Of a stretch of 64,000 nt of DNA, positions 1 to 10,716 are shown piece after piece. This stretch comes from Branchiostoma floridae. Its lineage: Eukaryota > Chordata > Leptocardii > Amphioxiformes > Branchiostomatidae. Location: positions 2,841,464 to 2,905,463 of the forward strand of contig NC_049994.1 of assembly GCF_000003815.2 (NCBI RefSeq). Reading direction: 5' to 3'. The notes beneath the pieces were generated by a model. It ran no database searches, was not told the origin of the DNA, and saw nothing but the letters and a program-made list of their open reading frames with translations. The translations under genes were made by a program, and so were the position numbers. Within the stretch, counting starts at the first letter, position 1. Each line of letters begins with the position of its first letter.

Positions 1-1480
1 GCCGGAACCTAACCTGCTTGGAGAGACTTTACACTTTTTCTTCGATATGATTAATATTCTTGGCTACATCATTTAGATTGAAGTGGACGTCCCTAACTAA
101 ACGTTTAAAACTTGGGCAGCATTTTTGAAACAGGTCCGATATAAAGCTAAGAAAATATCAAACAATGGTAACCTTTGTTACAGTCATTTCTATGGTAATG
201 CTACAGTGATGTACACGCAAGATAATTCATGAAATATTCAAAGTTTGACGCTACACCTGTCGTTAACTGTATAAGTCTTAATTTACAGAATGTTGGTATT
301 TCTTTATTGGAATGACGGGCCCCTCTAAATGGGCAGGGGATATAATTAGCTGAAGGGAAACATTTTATGACGGTTCCGCCATCGTTGGAATGACTCATGC
401 ACACGGAGGTGTCATCCTGATCAAACCACTTGGTTCTGATACACCCCCCACCCCCACCCCCCAGGCCGTGATATCGTCTGCACTGTAGCTTATGGTTTGT
501 TTATTCTGAAAAAAATACACATAGTTATACCTTACTCAAAGCGATGTTGCTTTGGTTAGCTGCGTCGCTGGACAGAAACACATGTCAACATGGTGAAATA
601 AAACTCGGAATGCAACTAAAAGGTCCGACCGGTCGTCTCAGAAGCATGGGGCCCTTTCAAGGCCACGATGCCGCCGGCACGGTAGTAGGTGACTTGTTTG
701 GATACAATTTTTTAGAAAATGTAAATTACATTATGATAGTAATTCTTTTCATTTTGTGAAAGTGATGCGGCTTACATTAGTGGCACCGCTGGATAAAAAG
801 TAAAAACAACATGATGTTATCCAGACACCACCGGTCGAAATTGAAGCCTTCATTTCCGCCAGGTGCGGCAGCCATGATGTCCACTGTCGTAGGCTTCGTT
901 TGTTCGAAGGTGTGCAAACATGTCACATGGTTCCTCCAGCTTTCGACCTACCCCCTAACCTTAAGTTAAGGTTTAACATGGAAACACCAAATGAACGTTC
1001 ACCACATATGGGTAAAAGTTGATACACTATCTCTACATTTCAGTTAGATGCCCAAATGTGTGACAGGCAATATTGTGACAAGATGATGGTTTGAAGATTT
1101 TTCACAACCGGCAGATGTCCAGTAGCATAATATCTTCCTGAAAGTTGCTGATATACAAGGCGCCCTTGTGTATCAGGCAGGGTAACGTCAAAGTCCTTAC
1201 TGGAAATGGCGAGCGAGCATGTCTGATATGTAAATGATTGACACATCAGCGTGAGCACATGCTGGTATGTGACACTTACTACGTGTTTGTGATTGAATTC
1301 TATGATATGATGTGAGTCTCCAGCGTTGAGAAGGGGAGCAACAAACATCAATTGAAAACCGAGTATAGATAACAAGTGCGCGTGATCAATGAATTGGCTG
1401 TACTGGATCACGTGTTCCATAATTAGTTACCCTCACAAATACAGTGGCATTAGGTTTTTACTTTCCTGACCTTTCTTCGC
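1..1480. other. Intergenic, no supported gene
   Basis: I see no exon with good splice sites here. The longest open stretch is a 126-codon minus-strand frame at 1040-1420. It has no motif I recognise and no splice or poly(A) support, so I do not call it a gene. A short C-run lies near 445-465. Confidence 0.4.
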
Positions 1481-1494
1481 CTGCTTTTCTCCCA

Positions 1495-2275
1495 CCCCCG
1501 AATAGTTTCGGCCCCTAGCGGCTAGTTTTGGGATAGCAGGGTCATTTCTTTCAAACTTTGCTGAGGAGGATAACTCAAGAAAGGAACAACGGGTTTTTGT
1601 GATTTTTGGTACTAGGTACCTGAAAATGTTGTATAAAACAAAATATAAACAAGAATGGTGTTAAAAACACCCTGGCGACGCTGGGTCTAATGGATTTGTG
1701 AGTCTCTATATGAAAAAGATGTATATTAGCTAGCCATGCTCACAACACAGTCTTGCACGCACACATTTCCATGCCATGATTCCATCTTGGGAGAAGCCTC
1801 GCAAACATTTTATCAACTCTGCAAAAAAAGTTAAGCTTGCCTCATTCTGAGTAAATTCTGAAAATCTATATTTACCTTTGCCAAAAATGTTATATTTGGG
1901 CGTGTTTAGCCGTCAGGTGACAACCCCTTTATCCATAACCCCCTATACTCCATACAAATATTTGTGTGTGTGTCTGTGAACAGTATAAGTTGATTAAGTC
2001 TTGGATGGATCTTTAATGGTATTTGGTAGGTGGGTAGGGGTCAGGAAATCGAAGGTCAAGTTCGATAATGGATCCCCTATCTACTCCCTAAGGTACTGCA
2101 GCGGAACTACTGTTTTTATATTTCCTGTTTCCTGACATCTCACGGTCTTGATTTTTTAAAGGTGGGTATCTCTTGGGGCAGAGAGTTAGTGCTGTAAGTT
2201 TGGGTCCCCTAGCACCTTTATTTTCGGAAATTGTTTCAAAGTTTAGAAGAGAGTAAATCAAGAACGTTTAGATGG
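1495..2275. repeat. Diverged dispersed repeat modules
   Basis: The stretch contains degenerate copies of a module that recurs at 9715-9845, 38990-39710 and, inverted, at about 49190-49850. Shared blocks are a 'ccctagcggct' box, a 'tttcaaactttg' box, an 'ataactcgagaacg'-like box, and a 'gatttttggtaggt' box followed by 'tcaagttcgataatgg'. The copies are too diverged to show termini. This is an old dispersed repeat of unknown class. Confidence 0.5.
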
Positions 2276-2286
2276 ATCGTCATAAT

Positions 2287-2429
2287 CTCCAAGCAGATCC
2301 TACGGTAGCATAAGACAGTATCAAAAGCTGCCAGAGGAGTAAAGCTGGCTTAGGAGTGTGTTTGATACCGGGGTAGCAAAACACACTCCTAAGCCGGCTA
2401 CCGTAGGATCTGCTTGGAGATTGGGATCG
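2287..2429. repeat. Foldback inverted repeat
   Basis: The left arm 'ctccaagcagatcctacggt' is answered by its reverse complement at about 2399-2421. An inner pair, 'cttaggagtgtgttt' and 'aaacacactcctaag', lies between. The arms bracket a short centre and would fold into a long hairpin. This looks like a small foldback transposon. No coding potential is seen. Confidence 0.6.
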
Positions 2430-5149
2430 TTATGCTTTTTTAGGTTTTGTAATGTCTAATTTGCATAAGTAATGGGAAAATTTTATAAATCCCTACATTC
2501 CATTAAACTTCTCACATATGTAACTGAGAAAGACCGAAATTCTTTGGATATCAATTATGCAAATAGATACCTCTTTTGCATAATTAATGACAGGATACTA
2601 TAATTCTATAGTAGTAAATGATGGGAATTTCATATTTGAGGCATCACGAAGCAAACTAAAGCGAAAATTATTATACATAAATCATTCAAATCAGCAGGGT
2701 ACGTCACATCTAATTTATGAGGTAACGCTACAACAGCCTTCTTTGCTATAAGATAAGATTTTCATACTAAGATAAGATTTTCATAGTTTAAACTTTTCCC
2801 ACCTTATGTTCACCTGTACACACCTACATATTTTTTCTTAAGTTACAAGATCTATCTTAGACTTATGAATCTTGACCAAAGCATGGCCAGAACACTAGAT
2901 ATCAAAACCGAAAGTTCACTGCAGTACGCTAGAAAACCGATAGGCGGAACCATTTTAGAACTTGACTTTTATGTTCACGACCCTACCCACATTCAAGATT
3001 CAACAGAATCCATACTTTGCGAGTTATGCAGGCTACAAACAGACACACGTGGAGATAAACGGCACCGAACACATAACCTTTAATGGACAAAGTTACGTTT
3101 TAACGTATTACGCTTGGGTTCTGTATTCAGTGCAAAGCTTTGTTGAGACTCCCCCACTCCAAAAGAGATATCTAAATAATACAAATTCCAACTACTACCA
3201 TGATACTATCTCCGCCGGACCAAACCTCTGCTTGGAGAATATGTGTCACGATGGTCTAAATAGGCCCTGAAAATCCTATCTTGAAAGCCATGTCAATCAA
3301 TGCCAATCATCCATTTCACTAATGGCAACGGTAGCTGATTGGTTCTCACCTTTGAGGGCGGAAACTTGAAATGTTTTTGTTTCACCTAGACGAGCTGAGT
3401 CTTTCCCGCGAACTTACCCTTTCAAATGCACGCCTGTCTCCGCCCCAATTGTTCCCCTGTTTGCACAGTAAACAATACCCAAGCTTTCATTCCTACGATG
3501 ACGCATCTTTAATACTGACACAGCCCTCTCAGTCCCTTCTTTGCTATATTCTCGTCGGTTTCGAGACGACTCGGCACCTGAGACAACTCGGCCCTAGTCG
3601 GCACCATACTTACTCGGCACATAACTTTTATATTTTGCACTCGAAGAATGATAATCCTACCCGTCGCCATTTCCGTTCTTTCCTAGTACGTACATTATAT
3701 CTGCGCTAGACACACACAAATTTAACCGGCAGAGTACGGATAGTTCGTCGATGAAGTCGACTTTCTATATATAATTTGTTTTCAAAACACATCCATGAAA
3801 GCAACGTCAATACTGACCGCCTTGCTACATATTTCCGCCCTTGATTGAGAACTTGACTCTGGCCCTGTCCTGTTCTATCAATAATCGACAACGCCTCGGA
3901 AATATCAACCCTCGCTTTCCGATTTAATAAGGTATTCTTTCCAATAACTCATTACACCTATGCATTTCTATAATGAACTACAGTTCCTGATTCAATACGA
4001 CCGGTAACAAACTCTGCACAAGCCGCTGTTTGATGCGTCGGCTTGTGTTCGACTAGCTCTGGCGTCCTTGATAGGAAAATCGAAATTGAAAAAAAAAGCC
4101 ACATCTATGTAAATAAAAATGCAACTTGTAATGAAGCACACAATGTAAAGCAAAGTCTGGGGAAGAAGGGGGAATTGGCGAGGGAGCTGGATTAGATCGG
4201 TCGGCCGGCCCTCCAGTTTGTTTACAAACCGACGCCATGTTTGAATCAATGTGTTGAAAAAAGGAATATATATCGGCTTTTAATACGTGGTAAACTTTTG
4301 GTGTCCTTCTGCTTGAAAATGATACATTACACAAAAGATTTGAATTTTACTAAAACACACAGAAGTAATTTAGTTGGTGAAGGAGGGGTTTAAGAGAGTG
4401 TTGTTGTTGTTTGCAGCCCGGGATCCTTGTCTTACAACCGACGCCATTTTTTCCGTTTGTCATAGATCTGCGAATCTTCATTCGTATTGTCGTTATTCTC
4501 CCCAAATGTGAATGTCACTAGCTGAGCAAGTAAAACAATCAAGGTGGTAATCGTGACTCGTACAAGTACTAGTAACAAAGATCAAGTCAACCTAACTATA
4601 AAATGTATATGCGAAAGCCCACTCATTCACTTCTTGCAGATTGCTTGTGTTTTCTTTTATAAATTTGGGGCGTCAAAAACTCCTCATTTTGGGATCATAA
4701 ATCCATGCAACTCCCCACCTATGTAATATCTGCTGCGCTATTATTAAAACCGTGGCAGTGACTAGACACCCTTTTAACCCATGATCAACATAGAAAACTT
4801 AGTTTCTACGTGTTGTCGGGCGTGTACGGGGGTTGAAGTCTGAAATCATTACTGCTTTCGTTGGGTGTTTGGTCAACGTTGCGATATCAAAATTTCGCCG
4901 TTACCCATTTATACAATCAAGGATAAAACCCCCTTGTTACAAATGTGGCCTTACAAGAGGGTGGTAGAATGCCTCGCGGGAGGTATTCATTCACACCATG
5001 TCGTATAACAGTTCTCTCGAAGGCGATCAATCTATATGCAAAACAAATGGCCTTCTGATGTTAGGCCGACAAAAGATCTCTCAACGTTATGACACCGGCC
5101 TTTTTCCTTTGATAGCGATATGTCCTTCTGGACAACTGTGAGAGTTGAG

Positions 5150-5240
5150 TAGAAACAAACTCCTGGCTCCTGGGATTCGAATCCCGGCCGCCAGATTACA
5201 AAACAAGCGATAACCCATAGGCCGAAAAGGTCTTTCACTC
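5150..5240 (-). repeat. Possible tRNA-derived SINE fragment
   Basis: On the minus strand 'gggattcgaatccc' is a good match to a Pol III B box. It sits in a context (…ggagccag…gtttctactc) that recurs on the plus strand at 57,280-57,345. No clear A box or intact cloverleaf is visible, so a functional tRNA is unlikely. Confidence 0.35.
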
Positions 5241-5627
5241 CTTTCTACTACAATGTCACTGTTGGTCCGGTCAAAAGGCGGGAAAAACTTAACACCCCGT
5301 TCAAGAAGATGTATACTAAAGACCAATTATTTGCTCTGTGTGTATGTCTTCCTTTCTTGTATCGACAATAAATTGACGTATCACTCAGTTAGGAAACGAG
5401 TTATCTGCTTTTTAACCTTTCTTACGTTCGTTTGATTTAATAGGGTATTTTGAAAGCAGTGTATAAGTGTCACTTTTATACTTGTATGAATTTGAAAAAT
5501 CTACGCATCCTCTCTGTAAGTGATTTTTGCTGTTTCTTGACATGACCACCATCCATGCGTTATCTTGACAAATATTCAGCAATGTGTATCAGTGTGTAGA
5601 CATGAATACAGGGCCGCGGTCGGCGGG

Positions 5628-5713
5628 GCAAATTCCCCTGACAACGCAAATTCCCCTGACAACGCGGACCACCGTGTGTCACGAGATAACATCGTGTGTC
5701 ACGAGATAACATC
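5628..5713. repeat. Short tandem direct duplications
   Basis: Two adjacent short duplications are seen: 'gcaaattcccctgacaac' twice (5628, 5646), and 'cgtgtgtcacgagataacat' twice (5673, 5693). They look like recent local slippage or duplication events. Confidence 0.75.
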
Positions 5714-7194
5714 GTGATTATAACCATATGGACAGGAGTCGGGTTGGCCTGGCCGTGTGACGTGGCAGTCAAGACAGGACACGACGCGAGAGAGGACGTG
5801 GATGTTTACAGAGTAAAGTACAGCGTAGAGTACAGAGGGCTGGGAAACAGAATGAACTTGATTTTAACAAGTATATGGCTGTCACCCGTATTTGAACGTG
5901 CACGTGACATTCTGGTAGTACTGCTGGGCTGGAGTTCAACCAAGATAGAGACGGGAACAGAGAGATCGAGAGAACTGAGGACGTGGCAAGGCTACTGGGC
6001 CTGTGATGGGTGGCGCGCGGGGCAGGGAGGAAGAAAGAACACATAAAGATGCCCGCCGATCCCTGACCCTGAAGAGAACGCCGGCCCTGAGTAATCTTCT
6101 ATGACCACTGTATTGACACTTGGGGAGCGGGGCAAGATGCGGCGGGTACGGGCGGTGGCATAAGGCGGGAAAGAGATCTCAAGACTACTCGTCAGAAGGA
6201 AAGGTGGGTAGGCTCCCATATAAATTATTGGTGGACCGTGTTGTGGATATCGGTATCGTCCTGTACTGTACTTCATTGTAGTCTTAAATTTGTCGACACT
6301 TAGTTATGTTACTGTGACCCGGAGGTCTGAATCGGGCAGCGATCCACCATTTTGAAAACATGTTTGGGTTACGTAACGTTAGCGTAAACTTTTTTGTACT
6401 ACCATAGTTTATGTTCAAGTTCATGTTTATGTATCTGTTCACTGCGTAAACGGTTGTGTAGTTTTCTTCCTGCCACGTGTCTTGTTTTGTGACCTATGCA
6501 GTGAGCGAGAAATCCGCATAGTGTAGAGCTATATTTGTCGCAGCGGATTTCCGAGAAGTCTATGTAAAATGAATTCCAGATGTGGCACAGCGTAGGGAAA
6601 CGTGATGCATTCTGATTGGCTCAGGCAACGTGGTCCGAGACGAGACTTATCGTAAACTTTCTACTGTCTAATGTTGTCCGTTTGAGGAGATCGGTATAAC
6701 TATATATCAACTATTGCATCCACCTGGTCCTTCCCAGATTTTTGTGCCCGCATGCTTCCTAACAATGCAACAATTAGACTAGTTCTTCATGTTGAAATAG
6801 GTGTCAAATGTTAATCAAAGCAAGGAGGTTAAAATAATGTTAATCATCTTGATAAAACCTGATAAATCTATGTAACAAAGCGTTTGGGGTGACACCTAAG
6901 CTTACTTCATGTTGCCTGGAAAGTAATGTTCACCGTTGAATGGTTCGAAGTTTGGCTGACATTTATAAAATGTTTTATATGCCCCGAAAACCGAGCTGTA
7001 CATATCTGCGTGAGGTCTTGAACTTATTGATCATCCCACAAGATGTATTGATTAGTTCGATCAGTATAAGTGCCGTCTATCCTGGTCCGTTGTGCCAACT
7101 AGTTTGTTAATTGTATACTCAAGTGATAAAAAATTATAATGACTTACTAAGAAAACTTTCTAATTTACGTTGCTCGTTCCGGTTATCATATCTG

Positions 7195-7680
7195 TTATCT
7201 TTCCGATGTGCAAGAGGACGCCGAAATTTTGGTTAACGTTTCATCCACCTGACTTCATGTTCCGCCGTGGTTCTCGGTCTCTCCAAATATTCTCCCGGTT
7301 ATACTAGTACACTGCAGTAACGGTCAGCTATTTCCCCATCTTTCCCGCCGGCAGTCGCAACGCCACAGGCGTCCGAACAGTCGATGTGGTGACCATCTGA
7401 GACGGTGGTGACTCCCAAGTGATGAATGAATCGTCTAAGCAATTTTGGTCAACGTCCTTTTGTATGTCATCGAGGTAAGACGCTTTTCCAAATATACTCT
7501 CCAGTTGAATATTCCAGTAACGGTCAGCTGTTCCCTCTTCGTCCCTATCCACAGTTACAACGCCGCAGGGGTACGTACTTGACGATTACGTCAGACGATG
7601 GCGGTTCCAGTAGGTCAGTCTTCGAAGCAGCTGCGGGTAAACGTCTTTCGGTATGTCGTCAAGGTAAGTAAGCACGATGT
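7195..7680. repeat. Imperfect tandem repeat, about 190-bp unit
   Basis: A unit containing 'agtaacggtcagct', a stretch like 'caacgccgcaggggt', and 'gtatgtcatcgaggtaag' occurs twice in full (about 7310-7480 and 7510-7670), with a partial copy before them. The first full copy is open for 74 codons on the minus strand, but the second carries a stop. Each plus-strand copy ends in a splice-donor-like 'gaggtaag'/'aaggtaag'. This could be a decayed coding exon that was duplicated, or a plain repeat. Confidence 0.5.
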
Positions 7681-8113
7681 TCCAATGCGTCGAGTAACCA
7701 GAGTTCAACTTAGCACAACTTTAGGCAACTAAGTAAAAATCTGTACACTGCATTTCAGCTAACAAGGCATAGATAGGCTTACCTGACTCATGAATGCCGA
7801 AGTTCCTATTTCTACAGTGTTTTCTGGTTGCTACGAATTGACAAGAAAGAGAAAAGAATTGTTCTTGTACTTCAATTTTAACCTTTGTTCTTTGCGTGCG
7901 TTCTCCCTACGTACAGCAGCTCCTGAGATGAACATTAGCTAACTGTGACGACCATCCATGTGGTGACTTAATCCATGTAGAACACCAACAGACGTGCAGT
8001 GATAGTAGCAAATTTATGAGGGTGACTTTACAATAATCCATTATTGCTAGCATCACTATCATTATAGTATATAAAACGGGTAAAACTGTGTTCTCTCGTG
8101 ATCTAACGCACAG

Positions 8114-8208
8114 GCCAACCTACCGGACAAGAGCGACGACGACGAGGTGTTCCTGACAGACGTATATCATGTCCACCAGGACGACACATTCCCGCCACAC
8201 CCAACATA
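8114..8208 (+). other. Possible terminal coding exon of unknown gene
   Basis: Following the acceptor-like 'aacgcacag', a short frame reads through an acidic, hydrophilic tail (DKSDDDEVFLTD…) and ends in TAG at 8206. Composition and frame resemble a real last exon. I found no upstream partner exon that joins cleanly, unless it is the donor-like ends of the 7195-7680 repeats. A minus-strand frame of 165 codons overlaps it and is probably spurious. Very uncertain. Confidence 0.2.
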
Positions 8209-8209
8209 G

Positions 8210-10680
8210 AGACTCTTACCGCCACAAGGGAAGTAGGTCGAGTCCCTTCACGAGAAGTGGCCATCGCTGAGAGGAGCCAGAATATACGTTTGTGCGGCTT
8301 GAAAATTCTGAACAGATGGGAGCCACACAACATCCAGAACAGCGCCATCGACAGAAGGAGGGCAACATGAGGGACGTAGAGGCCAGTAGCAGAGCCAAGA
8401 CGTACAGCCGATAGATTGCGATCATACTTGTACATGTATAGAAAACCTGACATGACACCAGTTATAGAATTCACGGATTGACTGATTGATTGACTGCTTA
8501 TATCACGAACATGTATTTTAGTGTATACATTGTAGTAGTTGATTTTACATGTATATGAATGGACCGTAGATAAAACAACCGTTGTTTTGTGGTGTGACAA
8601 GACCTGTCTGTTTGATACGCCAAAATCTGACCACGAGATATAATGTATTTGTATGACAGATAGTCAGAGAGTAGAGATCAGAAGAGAAATAAAGATCCTC
8701 AGCTAATACCGAGGTTAGCGAGGTCAGCATTACTAGTATAAAGTAACGTCAAACAACCTTAACAGTCTCCCGTGCCCAGTGTACGGAAAACCTTGTCTCT
8801 GCGTCCTTCCTTTATTCTAGCTATGCTAGTCTTCAAAGCAGAATCTAAACAACTTGAAACCCATTGGTTTCATGGCTTGTTTGAAACATGTGACTTATTA
8901 ATTTTTCAAAATCAGGCTTTACGTAATCTGTATCTATATAGCCGGTATAACCGCCCTTCGGCGTAACACACCAGCTTCAATTCCAAACGACAACCACCTG
9001 AAAGCACATCATTTCATATTTCATAAAAAGATATCGACAAAAATCTGTGACACATTGGACTTCATTATTTTTTTGACCTCGTGAAAGCATACCATCCCAC
9101 CTTGTTAAAGCAAAGCTCAAAAGATATTGGCAAAAGTTGTGCTACATTGGTCTTGTCTCCTTTAAAACATCTTATTTTTCTGCCACTAAAAATCAGGCTC
9201 TCTATTACTCCGAACGATAACCACTTGACAGCATTTCATTCCATATTGTAAAAAGCGCAAGCTTATAGAAGACATAACGGCAAAAAGCTGGGACAAATTG
9301 GTCTCCATTGCAAATTCATAAAGCATGCGAAACATCGTAATTTAATCTGTGTGTACGGCTTATGATATGCAAGGAGCGTAGTCATTCCCAGCTATGTAAA
9401 AAGATCGTTCCCTTAAATCATTAATCCTGAAAACAAAGAATGCCTTAACAAAGAAAAATAACAGCTAGAATAGTCCTCAATTGCCACTGTATGGACGACA
9501 CCCCTGCGGTTTAGCCAAAAATCAATTCCCAAGGGAATGCATTCGTGGAATTTTCTAAATTCCTTCAAAGCGATCGTAATACTGTAGAAAATGCCTCCGC
9601 CCCTGAGGCGTCGCCAAAAATAGGAGGATATTTGAATAATGATGGGAATATTCTATCATAGCTTTTTTTTAATATATCTTATTTGAATGGTAGATAGCTT
9701 TCAGCGTCATGATAAAGTGGGGCAAGGTTCAGCCTCCTAACATTTTATTTTGGAACTGCAGGGGCGTTTTCTAAGACATTTCAAAGAGGATAACTGCAGG
9801 AATGAACCAGTGATTGCCATAGTTTTTGGCATGCAGATAGCTTAGGCAAAAATGCTCATAATAATATACATGTTACGCAAATTAAGACTTAATTTGCATA
9901 ACATAAACAGAAAATTGCATAATTCCATTGTTTTCCATAACTGGACTTCAATAAATGTGACACGTGTACTTTATGATAGGTGGAACATAAGCAGGTATCA
10001 AATATGTAAGAGATTAAATAAAATCAACAGAAAAACTGATTTGCATAATATATGCAAATATTGCAAAACCGCCTAATGATATAATACATGAAGTGATTTT
10101 ATACTTGTGGCATGTGTATGTTAGTCGATGAACATCACCATGCATAGATCATGTAAATGTCTAAGTCAAGATTTATAAAAGCTCTCTATATTTTTGGAGG
10201 TAACGTTATGAGATCGCCGAACTCTAGTTTACTATGATAAACGACTGCACATATCATCGCGAGCAGTAATAAAGTCAGATCATATCAAGCTGTACTCTGG
10301 ACTCTCACTTGTTTGGTGAGAGTGTCATAACCATAGAGGCGCCATACTGACGTTTAGGTAATAAGTAAAGTAATCCGAATCCTCAGACGTATACCACTAA
10401 GGCCATTTCGTTACAAGAAACCGAATCAGGTAAGTCCGACTTTTACGTAAACCCAACTTTGTTAATCTCGAGACCAGACTATTTCAAGGGTCACAAAGGC
10501 CAGCTCCTTGGCTCCAGGGCCAAGAAGCCCCCCCAAAAATACTATCATAGAAACACCAGTAAGACTCTGTTCCTCAGAAATAGCTGTGGTAAAGTTTTTG
10601 AGTTTGTACTGCGCCGAGGAGCTAGCCTATAATACATACAAGAGACAAATTTTCCCTCGAAACAGTCTGGCACCTAGGCT
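8210..10680. other. Intergenic with diverged repeats
   Basis: Three degenerate copies of a roughly 115-bp segment lie at about 8975-9310, sharing 'acgacaaccacctga' and 'aaaagatatcgacaaaa'-like blocks. A copy of the module described at 1495-2275 lies at about 9590-9850. The AT-rich stretch 9850-10090 has no gene. A donor-like 'aatcag|gtaagt' at about 10,430 could end an untranslated first exon of the downstream zinc transporter, but the 10,695 exon needs no upstream exon. Confidence 0.35.
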
Positions 10681-10683
10681 AAG

Positions 10684-10716
10684 ATGAACCCAAAATGGCG
10701 GCGGGTCGTGAATTAG
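10684..10716 (+). promoter_or_regulatory. Overlapping upstream ORF at zinc-transporter start
   Basis: An ATG at 10,684 opens a 10-codon frame ending in TAG at 10,714. It starts 11 bases before the main ATG (10,695) in another frame and overlaps it. The main ATG has the stronger context (A at -3, G at +4). If the transcript starts upstream, leaky scanning past this ATG would modulate translation; that role is inferred. Confidence 0.45.

Larger units (their letters stand above)
2440..7190. other. Intergenic, no supported gene
   Basis: Open frames overlap on both strands (for example 3371-3709 and 5696-6276), but none has convincing splice partners or domains. Features seen are a tRNA-B-box-like motif at 5170-5195, short direct duplications at 5628-5712, and a moderately GC-rich patch at 5600-6200. 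A regulatory or CpG-type patch is possible, but nothing in the sequence proves it. Confidence 0.35.

Noticed and set aside
1040-1420. Minus-strand frame of 126 codons.
   Set aside because: Longer than expected by chance but with no family resemblance and no transcript signals; left as unassigned sequence.
5696-6276. Overlapping frames of 94-116 codons on both strands.
   Set aside because: Open on both strands in a locally GC-rich patch, with odd composition and no motif.
8103-8600. Minus-strand open frame of 165 codons with a hydrophobic middle.
   Set aside because: No recognisable domain, no splice partners, and it overlaps a more gene-like plus-strand frame; it may be chance.
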